A model generated the notes under the pieces. The model had not been told where the DNA came from, made no database searches, and was given only the letters and a program-made list of their open reading frames with translations. Positions 44,368 to 53,577 of a stretch of 64,000 nucleotides of DNA are shown piece after piece; position 1 is the stretch's first letter; each line of letters begins with the position of its first letter. A program made the translations under genes and the position numbers. Origin of the DNA: CATQHS01 sp965203375 (GTDB lineage Bacteria; Actinomycetota; Acidimicrobiia; Acidimicrobiales; Aldehydirespiratoraceae); NCBI GenBank assembly GCA_965203375.1, contig OZ241886.1:2976001-3040000 (forward strand), written 5' to 3'.

Positions 44368-44393
44368 CCCGCGACGACGAGAGCTTAGAATGA
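44364..44393 (+). pseudogene. Remnant start of a HEPN (HepT-like) toxin gene
   Basis: GTG 44364 overlaps the MNT stop and reads VTRDDESLE, then TGA. DUF86/HEPN toxins commonly begin with a similar T-R-D-D/E-x-x-L pattern. Immediately after, composition switches to AT-rich sequence with unrelated genes. The toxin body appears to have been lost at this junction (inference from sequence and context). Confidence 0.45.
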
Positions 44394-44428
44394 ATTGGTC
44401 ATTTGCTAAAAACCCATGAAGGAATGAT

Positions 44429-44890
44429 TTGTTAATAAATCGCCGCGGTGTTCAAGTAATATCGCTAATCTCAGCAATCACTCTCTTTCTCTTAATACCT
44501 GTCTCCGAATTGGTCGAAACTATCTTGTTGAATATCGAAGTGCCCGCATACTTGGTCTCAGATATTTCAAATCTTGTTCTGATTATCTTATTTTTCGGTC
44601 TCTTGATTATAGCTGGTTACCTGTTACCTTATCCATCATGGAAAACTGGCAGCTTAATGTCTATCTCTTCTGTAATAGCAAGGACTATAAGTAGTTCTAA
44701 GGAAATTTTTTGGGACAATACCGGGTGGAGAAGTGCTCTTCTAGGAGACGAGCTATTCCCGCTAATAGACCTACTGTGGATTATCCCTGTTCGTCTTGCC
44801 GTAATATGGTGTTCGGCAGTGTTATTCGCCTTCTTAGGAAGTCTCCTACGTAAACGCAAGGCACTACTATCAAAGTCAACTACAAGATGA
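44429..44890 (+). CDS. AT-rich small integral membrane protein, unknown
   Basis: A 153-residue protein from a TTG at 44429, with AAGGA about 6 bases upstream. Three strongly hydrophobic segments are visible (VISLISAITLFLLIPVSEL, LVLIILFFGLLIIAGYLL, LAVIWCSAVLFAFLGSLL), ending in a basic tail (RKRKALLSKSTTR). No family is recognised. The gene is far more AT-rich than the chromosome, and Ile/Leu codons are not GC-biased, so it is probably acquired. Its TGA overlaps the next start by ATGA, coupling the two. Confidence 0.7.
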   Translation: MLINRRGVQVISLISAITLFLLIPVSELVETILLNIEVPAYLVSDISNLVLIILFFGLLIIAGYLLPYPSWKTGSLMSISSVIARTISSSKEIFWDNTGWRSALLGDELFPLIDLLWIIPVRLAVIWCSAVLFAFLGSLLRKRKALLSKSTTR

Positions 44891-46017
44891 CTGACATGAG
44901 TGTCGGCTTTGCGGACGAGTTGGTCGAGAGCCCGATCGGGGTCGTGCTTCTGGCCGAGCTGGAGGCAATGCAGCGGCCTGATGTGCGGCCGCGGGAGATC
45001 CAGGTGAAGGCTCCCGATGCGCAAGCCGTGGATCGCGCCGCGGAGTGGGTGAGCACCGCGCCCGTTGGCCACATTCTTGATGAGGCTGTGCATATAGCCG
45101 AATGGGAAATCGGTCCACACGTGTGCGGAGCGTCTGTCTTGGCATCTGCTTACCAGTGGGCGGACCAGAGGAGGCCGATCGCCGACGCTCTCGCGGCCAG
45201 ACTGGGGGACGCCCTGCATGAACCGTTGGATCCGGACAACCAAGAATGGTGGACAACGCTTCAAGAACAAGGGGCAAGGGGTAGGTCGTACGACGACGGC
45301 AGCTTGCTGTGGACCGTGCAGAATCTGCCGTCACAGACCCATGATGCGGTCGTGGACGCCTGGGACTACGGAGGCAGCACCAGCCGGTGGCACATTCCCA
45401 TCAAAAAACAACCGAGGATAAAGGAGATCCACCGCCCCGCAGACTGGATCGAATTAGTCAAACGATATCCCGGCCCTCTTTCGAGAGAAGGCTATCACCT
45501 GTGTTGGAAGTTCGAATCGCCGAACCCCGACCGTCGCCTCACCTGGGCGCCCACCGGAAGGATTGTCTTCGGGTGGCGTGGGCGGCTGCTCGATCGTCGG
45601 CCGCGGCTCGTGCCCCGCGATGGGGGGCTCAGCGAACTCCTGGCCCTGCCCGAGCAGAAGGCGGCGCAGCCCCTGAACACATCGCAGTTCGTAGACATCG
45701 ACTGGAGGGCGGCTTCTCGGGACTACGACGGCTGTCACCTGAGCTGGGCTGGTTTCCTCACTACCGAAGGCTACGTGTGGGATCTGGGCGACGGGCGCAT
45801 CGCCGCGCTGTACGGCTTCGGCAGCGAACGCACCTTGTGGCTGGCGGACGTGTTCGGCGAAGCGACGCCGCTCGAAGCTCCGGAGGGATTGACCGGCCGC
45901 TCCAGCGGCGACTCGAGTGCTGATGTGACCATCGATCACCAGCGAGCCGCGCAGGACTTGACCAACCTAGAAGTTACCCTAGGCCGTAGAAAGCCACCGC
46001 CCCGAGCCAACCAATGA
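44887..46017 (+). CDS. Hypothetical protein coupled to the AT-rich membrane gene
   Basis: A 376-residue soluble-looking protein, not recognised. It is acidic and Trp-rich (NQEWWTTLQEQG, SRWHIPIKK, HLCWKFESPN, RLTWAPTGRIVFGW), without signal peptide or membrane helix. The ATG at 44887 overlaps the preceding stop. Its composition is GC-richer than the gene before it, so the pair is mosaic. The C-terminus is a basic Pro/Arg tail. Coupling suggests it acts with the membrane protein. Nothing in the sequence indicates an enzyme motif. Confidence 0.65.
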   Translation: MTDMSVGFADELVESPIGVVLLAELEAMQRPDVRPREIQVKAPDAQAVDRAAEWVSTAPVGHILDEAVHIAEWEIGPHVCGASVLASAYQWADQRRPIADALAARLGDALHEPLDPDNQEWWTTLQEQGARGRSYDDGSLLWTVQNLPSQTHDAVVDAWDYGGSTSRWHIPIKKQPRIKEIHRPADWIELVKRYPGPLSREGYHLCWKFESPNPDRRLTWAPTGRIVFGWRGRLLDRRPRLVPRDGGLSELLALPEQKAAQPLNTSQFVDIDWRAASRDYDGCHLSWAGFLTTEGYVWDLGDGRIAALYGFGSERTLWLADVFGEATPLEAPEGLTGRSSGDSSADVTIDHQRAAQDLTNLEVTLGRRKPPPRANQ

Positions 46018-46050
46018 AACCACATCTATATACTGCAAGGGAGTAATACC

Positions 46051-46284
46051 GTGAAATGGATACAGTTCGCTCAAAGCCAACTGGACTCTCCTGAGCCCAT
46101 ATTAACTGCTCCAAGTAGTGATGGCTTATTAGGACTGCTGATCGTATCGGCAATCCTTATCTTAGTCGTACCCGTAATTGTGCGAATTTGTATCCCAACT
46201 GCTTCTATAGTATTCGCTATTTCGTGCGGTTTTGTAGCTGTGATGGTTCAAGCTGTCTTCATATGGCCCTGGCCCTGGTTCTAG
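46051..46284 (+). CDS. Small two-helix membrane protein, unknown
   Basis: A 77-residue protein from GTG 46051, with GGGAG 8 bases upstream. An N-terminal polar stretch is followed by helices GLLGLLIVSAILILVVPVIVRI and SIVFAISCGFVAVMVQAVFI, ending WPWPWF. No family recognised. AT-rich like its neighbours. It lies 33 bases after the previous stop and 66 before a lipoprotein gene, probably in one unit. Confidence 0.55.
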   Translation: MKWIQFAQSQLDSPEPILTAPSSDGLLGLLIVSAILILVVPVIVRICIPTASIVFAISCGFVAVMVQAVFIWPWPWF

Positions 46285-46350
46285 GCATAAAGACAACATC
46301 CGCAAGAGCGCGCTACGGCTGCTCATAATGGTAATTGGTAACATGAACTA

Positions 46351-47757
46351 ATGGTAAGGTCGGTAAAGACGAAATATATCAAGAGATGGCTGACAATATC
46401 CGCGGCCATACTGTTCGGGTACCAACTGCTGACAGGCTGTAGCGATGGAGGCGGTGAAGCTCGCTTTGTTCATCTAACTGTCGCTAACCACACGAGCATA
46501 GGCCAACTAGCTGATTCGAGTGAGTACCTCATTCGAGGAACAATATCAAGCGGTCCACAACGAACCGTTTTGGATCGAGACACCGGACTCGCCTATATGG
46601 TGAGTGAAGTAAAGATTCTTGAAATTTTTGGTCAGAGACCGGATGTATTGGAGCATCTCACATCAGATAAGACAATTCGAGTAGGTGTCAGCGTGCTCGA
46701 CCCTCAGAAGAAAAAGAACATCATTAATTTCGATGAGCTGTCAACAACGTTCCCTACCGCAGATGATGCCTTGACTAAGGGGGAGGATGTACTATTATTT
46801 CTCAGTCGCACTGAACACCTCAAGGATCTTGACTATGAGGTAATAGGCTACGGAGTTATCAACCTTCTTGATCAAGTGAGATGGAATGGATTCCCAGGAG
46901 AGCTAGCCGACACTACGTCAGATCTCACAACTGCGACGCAGTCTGACATTATATCCAAATATAGCTCACCCGGTCGGTCTCAAGAGCCTGACCCTGGAAT
47001 AGTCTTTCCAGAACTACCCCCCGAAGGGCGACCTCCTGTATCTGCACTCGGCTCCCAACAGGGCGTTGAATCCATGGCCGGATTCGCCGCCTACGACAAA
47101 TCAATTCCTGAAACATCGCTGCAACCGTATTGGGTGGCTCACGATGACCTGAAGTCATTGAGTCGCTCATCTGATATTGCCTTCGTCGGACGTATCACCG
47201 ATTACACCGAAGCAGTGCTCGTAGTCCACGACGATCCGACCGAAGAACCCGACCCCACAGCCACCGTTTACGACGGCGTGGTGTTCATAGTAGATGAAGT
47301 CCTCGTGGGCAAGCTTCCCGCTGGCGAAACCCAGGTAACCATCGCAACGCCAGTTCTTTTTAGGAACCCCGACGGAACAAACCGCTTCCGAGTCTCAGTA
47401 TCGCCCACCGAGATCGTCAGGCCCGGAATCTTCGCAAGAGACGAGCCCGAACGCCAGGGCTACATCGTCTACGCGCTAGCTGGCCACAAAGGGACTCCCT
47501 TCCATGTAGCCGGTGTCTACTTTTTTAACACCCCCGGCGGTGTTGCACCAATCTTGGCAAATGACCGCATCGGCAGAGGCGCAGATCGGCCCCTCGCGGG
47601 AACTCTCGAAGAAGCAGGAAACGAGGGCGCAATCGCCACTGATGGAGAAGTAACTAGCACTCCAGCCGTCGGGCCCAGCCCAGGGTTAGCCGACTCCGGC
47701 TTAGGATTAGACGATGCTCGAACGGCCGCCCGAACAGCCACACTGGCCATAGATTAG
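46351..47757 (+). CDS. Large putative lipoprotein with two similar domains
   Basis: A 468-residue protein. A basic start (KTKYIKRW) and hydrophobic stretch end in the lipobox LLTGC (about residue 30). Two regions look like an internal duplication: EYLIRGTISSGP ... AYMVSEVKILEIFGQ (about 57-95) and DIAFVGRITDYTEA ... DGVVFIVDEVLVGKLPAGE (about 278-330), each a beta-rich unit. The C-terminus is Ala/Gly/Thr low complexity. The family is unknown; the fold recalls periplasmic beta domains. AT-rich 5' part, GC-richer 3' part. It ends the foreign-looking block and converges on gatB. Confidence 0.7.
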   Translation: MVRSVKTKYIKRWLTISAAILFGYQLLTGCSDGGGEARFVHLTVANHTSIGQLADSSEYLIRGTISSGPQRTVLDRDTGLAYMVSEVKILEIFGQRPDVLEHLTSDKTIRVGVSVLDPQKKKNIINFDELSTTFPTADDALTKGEDVLLFLSRTEHLKDLDYEVIGYGVINLLDQVRWNGFPGELADTTSDLTTATQSDIISKYSSPGRSQEPDPGIVFPELPPEGRPPVSALGSQQGVESMAGFAAYDKSIPETSLQPYWVAHDDLKSLSRSSDIAFVGRITDYTEAVLVVHDDPTEEPDPTATVYDGVVFIVDEVLVGKLPAGETQVTIATPVLFRNPDGTNRFRVSVSPTEIVRPGIFARDEPERQGYIVYALAGHKGTPFHVAGVYFFNTPGGVAPILANDRIGRGADRPLAGTLEEAGNEGAIATDGEVTSTPAVGPSPGLADSGLGLDDARTAARTATLAID

Positions 47758-47824
47758 CGATATCTGAATCACCATCACCGCCGTCATAGTAATAATCGGT
47801 TATCGCACCGGGATTTCTCAAGGA

Positions 47825-49272
47825 TTACTGGGCGGCGCGGTCGGTTAGGAGGTGGTTCACGGTGGCGCCGTCGGCGCGGCCTCGGGTGGCTCGCATTACC
47901 TGGCCGGTGAGGAAGCCGGCCATCTTCTTGCGGTCGTCGCCTTCGCCGGCGCAGAACCGGGACCATTCGGCGGGGTGGGCCTCTATCACCTGGTCTACCG
48001 CTGAGGCCAGGTCGTCGGCGGCCATGGCCTCGAAGCCCAGGCGCTCGGCCACCGCGGCCGGGTCGCCGCCGCCCGACGCCATCTCGGCCAGCACCTGCTT
48101 GGCCTGAGTGGCGGTCAGCTTCCCGGTCCGCTCCATGCCCACCAGCGCGGCCAGTCCCTCGGGGGTCACCTGAGACCAGTCGTCGGCGGCCAAGTCGTTG
48201 ACCACCCGGGTGACGGTCAGCTCGACATCGGCGCCCGCGGCCACCGCGGCCACCGCGGCCAGCACCAGCTCGTCCTGGCCCCGCTCCACCAGCAGCGCCG
48301 CTGCCTCGGCCTCAGCCCCGGCCGCGGCCAGCGCAGCCCGGCGATCCCTCGGCAGCTCCGGCAGGGTCGCGTCCGTCGCGGCAACGGCCGCCGCGTCCGC
48401 CACCAGCGGCACCAGGTCGGGCTCGGTGAAGTAGCGGTAGTCCTCCACCTCCTCCTTGGACCGCCCGCTGATGGTCCGCCCGGCGGACTCGTCCCAGTGG
48501 CGGGTCTCCTGGCGGGGCCGCTCCCCCGCCTCCCACAGATCGACGTGGCGGCAGGCCTCGTAGGCCACGGCCCGGCCCAGCGACCGCAGCGAGTTCAGGT
48601 TCTTGACCTCGCAGCGGGTGCGAAGCTCCCCGGACCCGGCGGGGCGGACCGACACGTTGGCGTCCACCCGCATCGAGCCCTCCTCCATCCGGGCATCCGA
48701 CACGCCGACCGACGCCATCACCGCCCGCAGCTCGGCGGCGCAGGCCCGGGCCTGCTCGACGGTGCGAATGTCGGGGCGGGTGACGATCTCCACCAGCGGC
48801 ACCCCGGCCCGGTTGTAGTCCACCAGCGAGTAGACGGCGTCGTGGATGCGCCCGCCCGAGCCCATGTGGGTGGTCTTGCCGGTGTCCTCCTCTATATGGG
48901 CCCGCTCGATGCCCACCGCCGAGCCATCGGGCAGCTCCAGGCGGCCGTCGGCGTTGGTGGGCCGGTCGTACTGGGTGACCTGGTAGTTCTTGGGCATGTC
49001 GGGGTAGAAGTAGTTCTTGCGGGCGAACACCGAGGTCTCCACCCGGCAGCCCAGGGCCCGGCCCAGCCTCACGGCCAGCTCCACCGCCCGGGCGTTGACC
49101 ACCGGCAGCGAGCCGGGCAGGCCCAGGCAGACCGGGCAGACGTTGGTGTTGGGCTCGTCGCCGAAGCGGTTGGCGCAGCCGCAGAACAGCTTGGTGGCGG
49201 TGGCCAGCTCGACGTGGACCTCCAGGCCCACCACCAGCTCCCAAGCGGCCGGGATCGACGGCTCCCGGGGGC

Positions 49273-49276
<4 letters not shown>
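47825..49276 (-). CDS. gatB: Asp-tRNA(Asn)/Glu-tRNA(Gln) amidotransferase subunit B
   Basis: A 483-residue protein starting at a GTG that overlaps the gatA stop (GTGA). VVGLEVHVELATATKLFCGC and CPVCLGLPGSLPVVN hold the zinc Cys residues; YFYPDMPKNYQVTQYDRPTN, HIEEDTGK and DYNRAGVPLVEIVT are classic GatB motifs. The C-terminal YqeY-like tail domain binds tRNA. GatB activates misacylated Asp/Glu-tRNA with ATP and passes ammonia from GatA. The gene completes gatCAB on the minus strand. Ala-rich stretches in the tail are typical of this genome. Confidence 0.96.
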
Positions 49277-50925
<1,649 letters not shown>

Positions 50926-50953
50926 CCAGCGGCCAAAGCGATATCCAGGGCGG

Positions 50954-51298
50954 TCACGGGGCCTCGCCCAGCACCGGGGGCACTCGGAATCGGCCCGACT
51001 CGGCGGCCGGGGCCTGGGCCAGCACTTGGTCCCGGTCCAGCGACGGCCTGACCTCGTCGGGGCGGGTCACATCGGTCAAGCCCAGCGGATGGGCCTGGGC
51101 CGGAAGGTCGTCGATGTCGAGCGCCTCCACGTCGGCGGCGTGGTCGAGCACGGCCGCGAGCTGGCCGGTGAGCTGGTCCAGCTCGTCGTCGGTGAAGCGC
51201 AACCGGGCCAGCCCGGCCACATGCGCCGCCTCCTGGCGAGTGATGCGCCCCGGCGCCAGCGCAGGGCCCGCCGCTTCATCAGGGGGTAGTTCGGCCAT
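50954..51298 (-). CDS. gatC: Amidotransferase subunit C
   Basis: A 114-residue protein. ITRQEAAHVAGLARLRFTDDELDQLTGQLAAVLDH is the N-terminal helical hairpin of GatC, and the C-terminal TRPDEVRPSL ... APAAESGRFRVPPVL is its extended arm that wraps GatA and GatB. First gene of gatCAB. A Pro/Ala N-terminal extension of about 18 residues precedes the usual start. Confidence 0.94.
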   Translation of the reverse strand: MAELPPDEAAGPALAPGRITRQEAAHVAGLARLRFTDDELDQLTGQLAAVLDHAADVEALDIDDLPAQAHPLGLTDVTRPDEVRPSLDRDQVLAQAPAAESGRFRVPPVLGEAP

Positions 51299-51356
51299 CC
51301 CGGCAGGATAAGGGTCAGCGTGGCGGTGGCTGAGGAAAAAAGGCCAAGACTAGAGA

Positions 51357-53045
51357 TCAACCGGTAGCGACCGGGTCGGCGGAGACGATCAGGCCGATCT
51401 CGGCGCCGGGTTCCAGTTCGGTTACCCAGGAGGGCAGGTCGATGCCAACGACCGTTCCCGGCGGGTAGTTGTCGTCTGGGACGCTGACCTCGCCGGAGAC
51501 GGCGAAGCCGGACTCCTCCAGTTCCGCTTCGGCCTCGTCCGCCAACAGTCCGACCACATCGGGCACCGACACCAGCGGCGGGCCGAGCGAGACGAACAGC
51601 CGCAGCGACTGGCCCGACTCCAGCTCGGTTCCGGCCTCGGGCTCGGTTTCCACCACCTCTCCCGGCTCGGTGCCGGGCCGGCGCACCTGGATCACCTCCG
51701 GCGTCCATCCCAGGGCGGTGACCTCGGCTATGGCTTCGGTGCGGTCGCGGCCCTCAAAGTCGGGAACGGCGTCGGGCTCGGTGGCGGTGGACCGCCATGC
51801 GTACACGCCCCCGTAAGCCGCGGCGGCCACCACTGCCACCGCCAGCAGGATTCCGGGCCAGCGGCGCCTGGAGGCGTCGTCGAGCGGGACCGCGGGCCGG
51901 GGCCCGGCCGGGGCCATGACCGGCGCCCGGTCGAGATCACCGGGCGGCGCGGCCGGGACCGGCTCCGGCTTGTGGTCCCGGGGCGGCGGCACCGGGTCCG
52001 GCTCCCGGTTCAGGTCATTGAGCAGTTCGTCGGAATCCCCCGCCGGGGTGGAGGCCACAGCCGCCGGGTCCGGCTCGGGCAGGACCGGGCCCGGATCGGG
52101 CGAAGGCTCAGGCGGAGCCGGGGCCGGAACAGGATGGGAATCCGAGCCAGCCTCAACGGGCGGAGCCAGGTCTGGGCCAGAATCGGCGACCGGAACCGAG
52201 GCCGGGTCAGTATCGACGGGACGGGACGGGCTCTGGCCAACAGAGACGGGCGGAGCCAGGTCTGGGCCAGAATCGGCGACCGGAACCGAGGCCGAGTCGG
52301 CTCCAGCGCTTCTGGGCTCGATCAAGGTTCTGGGCTCGATCAAAGGGAACGGTTCGGGCCGGGGCAGGGATTCGGCCGTTCGGATCAGGTCTCGCGCTAG
52401 ATCAGCGGCGCCGGGACGGTCCCCGGGACGGGGGGAGACGGCACGAGCCACCACCTCCTGCAGCGGCCCCAAAGCCTCGGCAACCGATGTCGCGTCGGGG
52501 TCCGGCGTCTCGTCACTCGCCGCGGTCGCGGCGCCGATCACGGCCCGATGGATGACCAGGCCCAAGTCTCGGATGTCGTTGGCAGGGTCGGCGCCGGTTT
52601 CTGGTCCCGGTGGATCATCAATCTGACGGGTCGAGTCGGGTTCGGCCAGGCGCACCCGGCCTTCGGCATCGAACACCAGGTTGGAAGCCGTGACTCCTCC
52701 ATGCTTCCGTCCCTCGCCATGCAAGCGCATCAAAACTCGAGCCGCCTCCAGGCCGACCAGCAGCGCCTGCGAGGCTGAGAGCCGGTGCCCGGCGTCGAGC
52801 AAGTCCTGCAGGCTTCCGACGGCGGCACCGGGCACTTCGCCTGTAGAAGCTGCTTTCGGCGGCTCAGGCACCGGCGGCGGATCGCTCGCAGGCACCGCAG
52901 CATCCGGCGGCTCGGGGGACGGCGGTGGGTCGCTCGCAGGCGGCGCACTATCCGGCGGCTCAGGCACCGGCAGGTCGCTCGCAGGCACCGCAGCATCCGA
53001 CGGCTCAGGCACCGGCGGCGGGTCGCTCGGGGGTGTGGCAGCCAT
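51357..53045 (-). CDS. Membrane PASTA-domain protein with degenerate kinase domain (pseudokinase)
   Basis: A 562-residue protein from the ATG at 53045. A Pro/Ala/Ser repeat (VPASDPPPVPEPPDA units, residues 1-70) is followed by a partial kinase C-lobe: RLHGEGRKHGGVTASNLVFDAEGRVRLAEPD, where HRD is replaced by HGG and DFG by EPD, and no glycine loop or ATP-binding Lys is seen. A long acidic Pro-rich linker repeats SVPVADSGPDLAPPV. One helix (ILLAVAVVAAAAYGGVYAW, about 395-415) leads to two PASTA domains outside. PASTA domains bind peptidoglycan or muropeptides; the kinase part probably recruits partners. It recalls MviN-type pseudokinases. Confidence 0.82.
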   Translation of the reverse strand: MAATPPSDPPPVPEPSDAAVPASDLPVPEPPDSAPPASDPPPSPEPPDAAVPASDPPPVPEPPKAASTGEVPGAAVGSLQDLLDAGHRLSASQALLVGLEAARVLMRLHGEGRKHGGVTASNLVFDAEGRVRLAEPDSTRQIDDPPGPETGADPANDIRDLGLVIHRAVIGAATAASDETPDPDATSVAEALGPLQEVVARAVSPRPGDRPGAADLARDLIRTAESLPRPEPFPLIEPRTLIEPRSAGADSASVPVADSGPDLAPPVSVGQSPSRPVDTDPASVPVADSGPDLAPPVEAGSDSHPVPAPAPPEPSPDPGPVLPEPDPAAVASTPAGDSDELLNDLNREPDPVPPPRDHKPEPVPAAPPGDLDRAPVMAPAGPRPAVPLDDASRRRWPGILLAVAVVAAAAYGGVYAWRSTATEPDAVPDFEGRDRTEAIAEVTALGWTPEVIQVRRPGTEPGEVVETEPEAGTELESGQSLRLFVSLGPPLVSVPDVVGLLADEAEAELEESGFAVSGEVSVPDDNYPPGTVVGIDLPSWVTELEPGAEIGLIVSADPVATG

Positions 53046-53105
53046 GGGAGCCCACCGTAACGGCCGGTTCGGGACCGGAACGGCCAGCCGTGCCAAGATC
53101 GGCGG

Positions 53106-53564
53106 ATGACCCAGCCCGCCGCCCCGGCCCGGTCGATACCCCGATGGGCCTGGGCGGCCATCGTGGCGCTGCTGGCCGCGGGCCTGGCCGGGTTCTGGGT
53201 GGCGTCCCTGGTGGGCGACGACGACGCCGACCCGGCGGTGAGCGGCCGCCATCCGGCCGTCGAAGCCCTTATCCCGGCCCGCGGCAGCGAGGTGCTGCAG
53301 CAGCAGACGGTGGGGATCGACTTGAGCGCGCCCTACGAGCTGTCGTCCCTGGTCATCCGGCCCAGCGCCTCGCCCGGCGGCGGGGTGGAGGTGATCGGCG
53401 AGACCGACCGCACCGCCGGGCTCAACCAGTACCTGTTCTCGCCCGGACCGGGCAAATCGATAGAGGCGCTCTCCCCCGACACCAACTGCGCGGTGGCCGT
53501 CTTCGCCCTCATCGCCCGCCGGGCCGACACCGCCTCGATCGAATGGTGTTTCGAGGTCTCCTGA
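53106..53564 (+). CDS. Single-pass membrane protein, unknown
   Basis: A 152-residue protein. One N-terminal helix (WAWAAIVALLAAGLAGFWVASLVG) is followed by an acidic stretch (GDDDADP) and a roughly 100-residue extracytoplasmic beta-rich domain ending in SIEWCFEVS, with two Cys that could pair. Not recognised. It is divergent from the PASTA pseudokinase gene (60-base spacer) and converges on ligA (13 bases). Its codon use matches the chromosome. A role at the envelope with its divergent neighbour is possible. Confidence 0.65.
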   Translation: MTQPAAPARSIPRWAWAAIVALLAAGLAGFWVASLVGDDDADPAVSGRHPAVEALIPARGSEVLQQQTVGIDLSAPYELSSLVIRPSASPGGGVEVIGETDRTAGLNQYLFSPGPGKSIEALSPDTNCAVAVFALIARRADTASIEWCFEVS

Positions 53565-53577
53565 CGGGACCGGGCTG

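Noticed and set aside
44416..44427. ATG at 44416 as start of the AT-rich membrane gene
   Set aside because: It is followed in frame by a TGA after three codons; the AAGGA there fits as ribosome site for the TTG at 44429.
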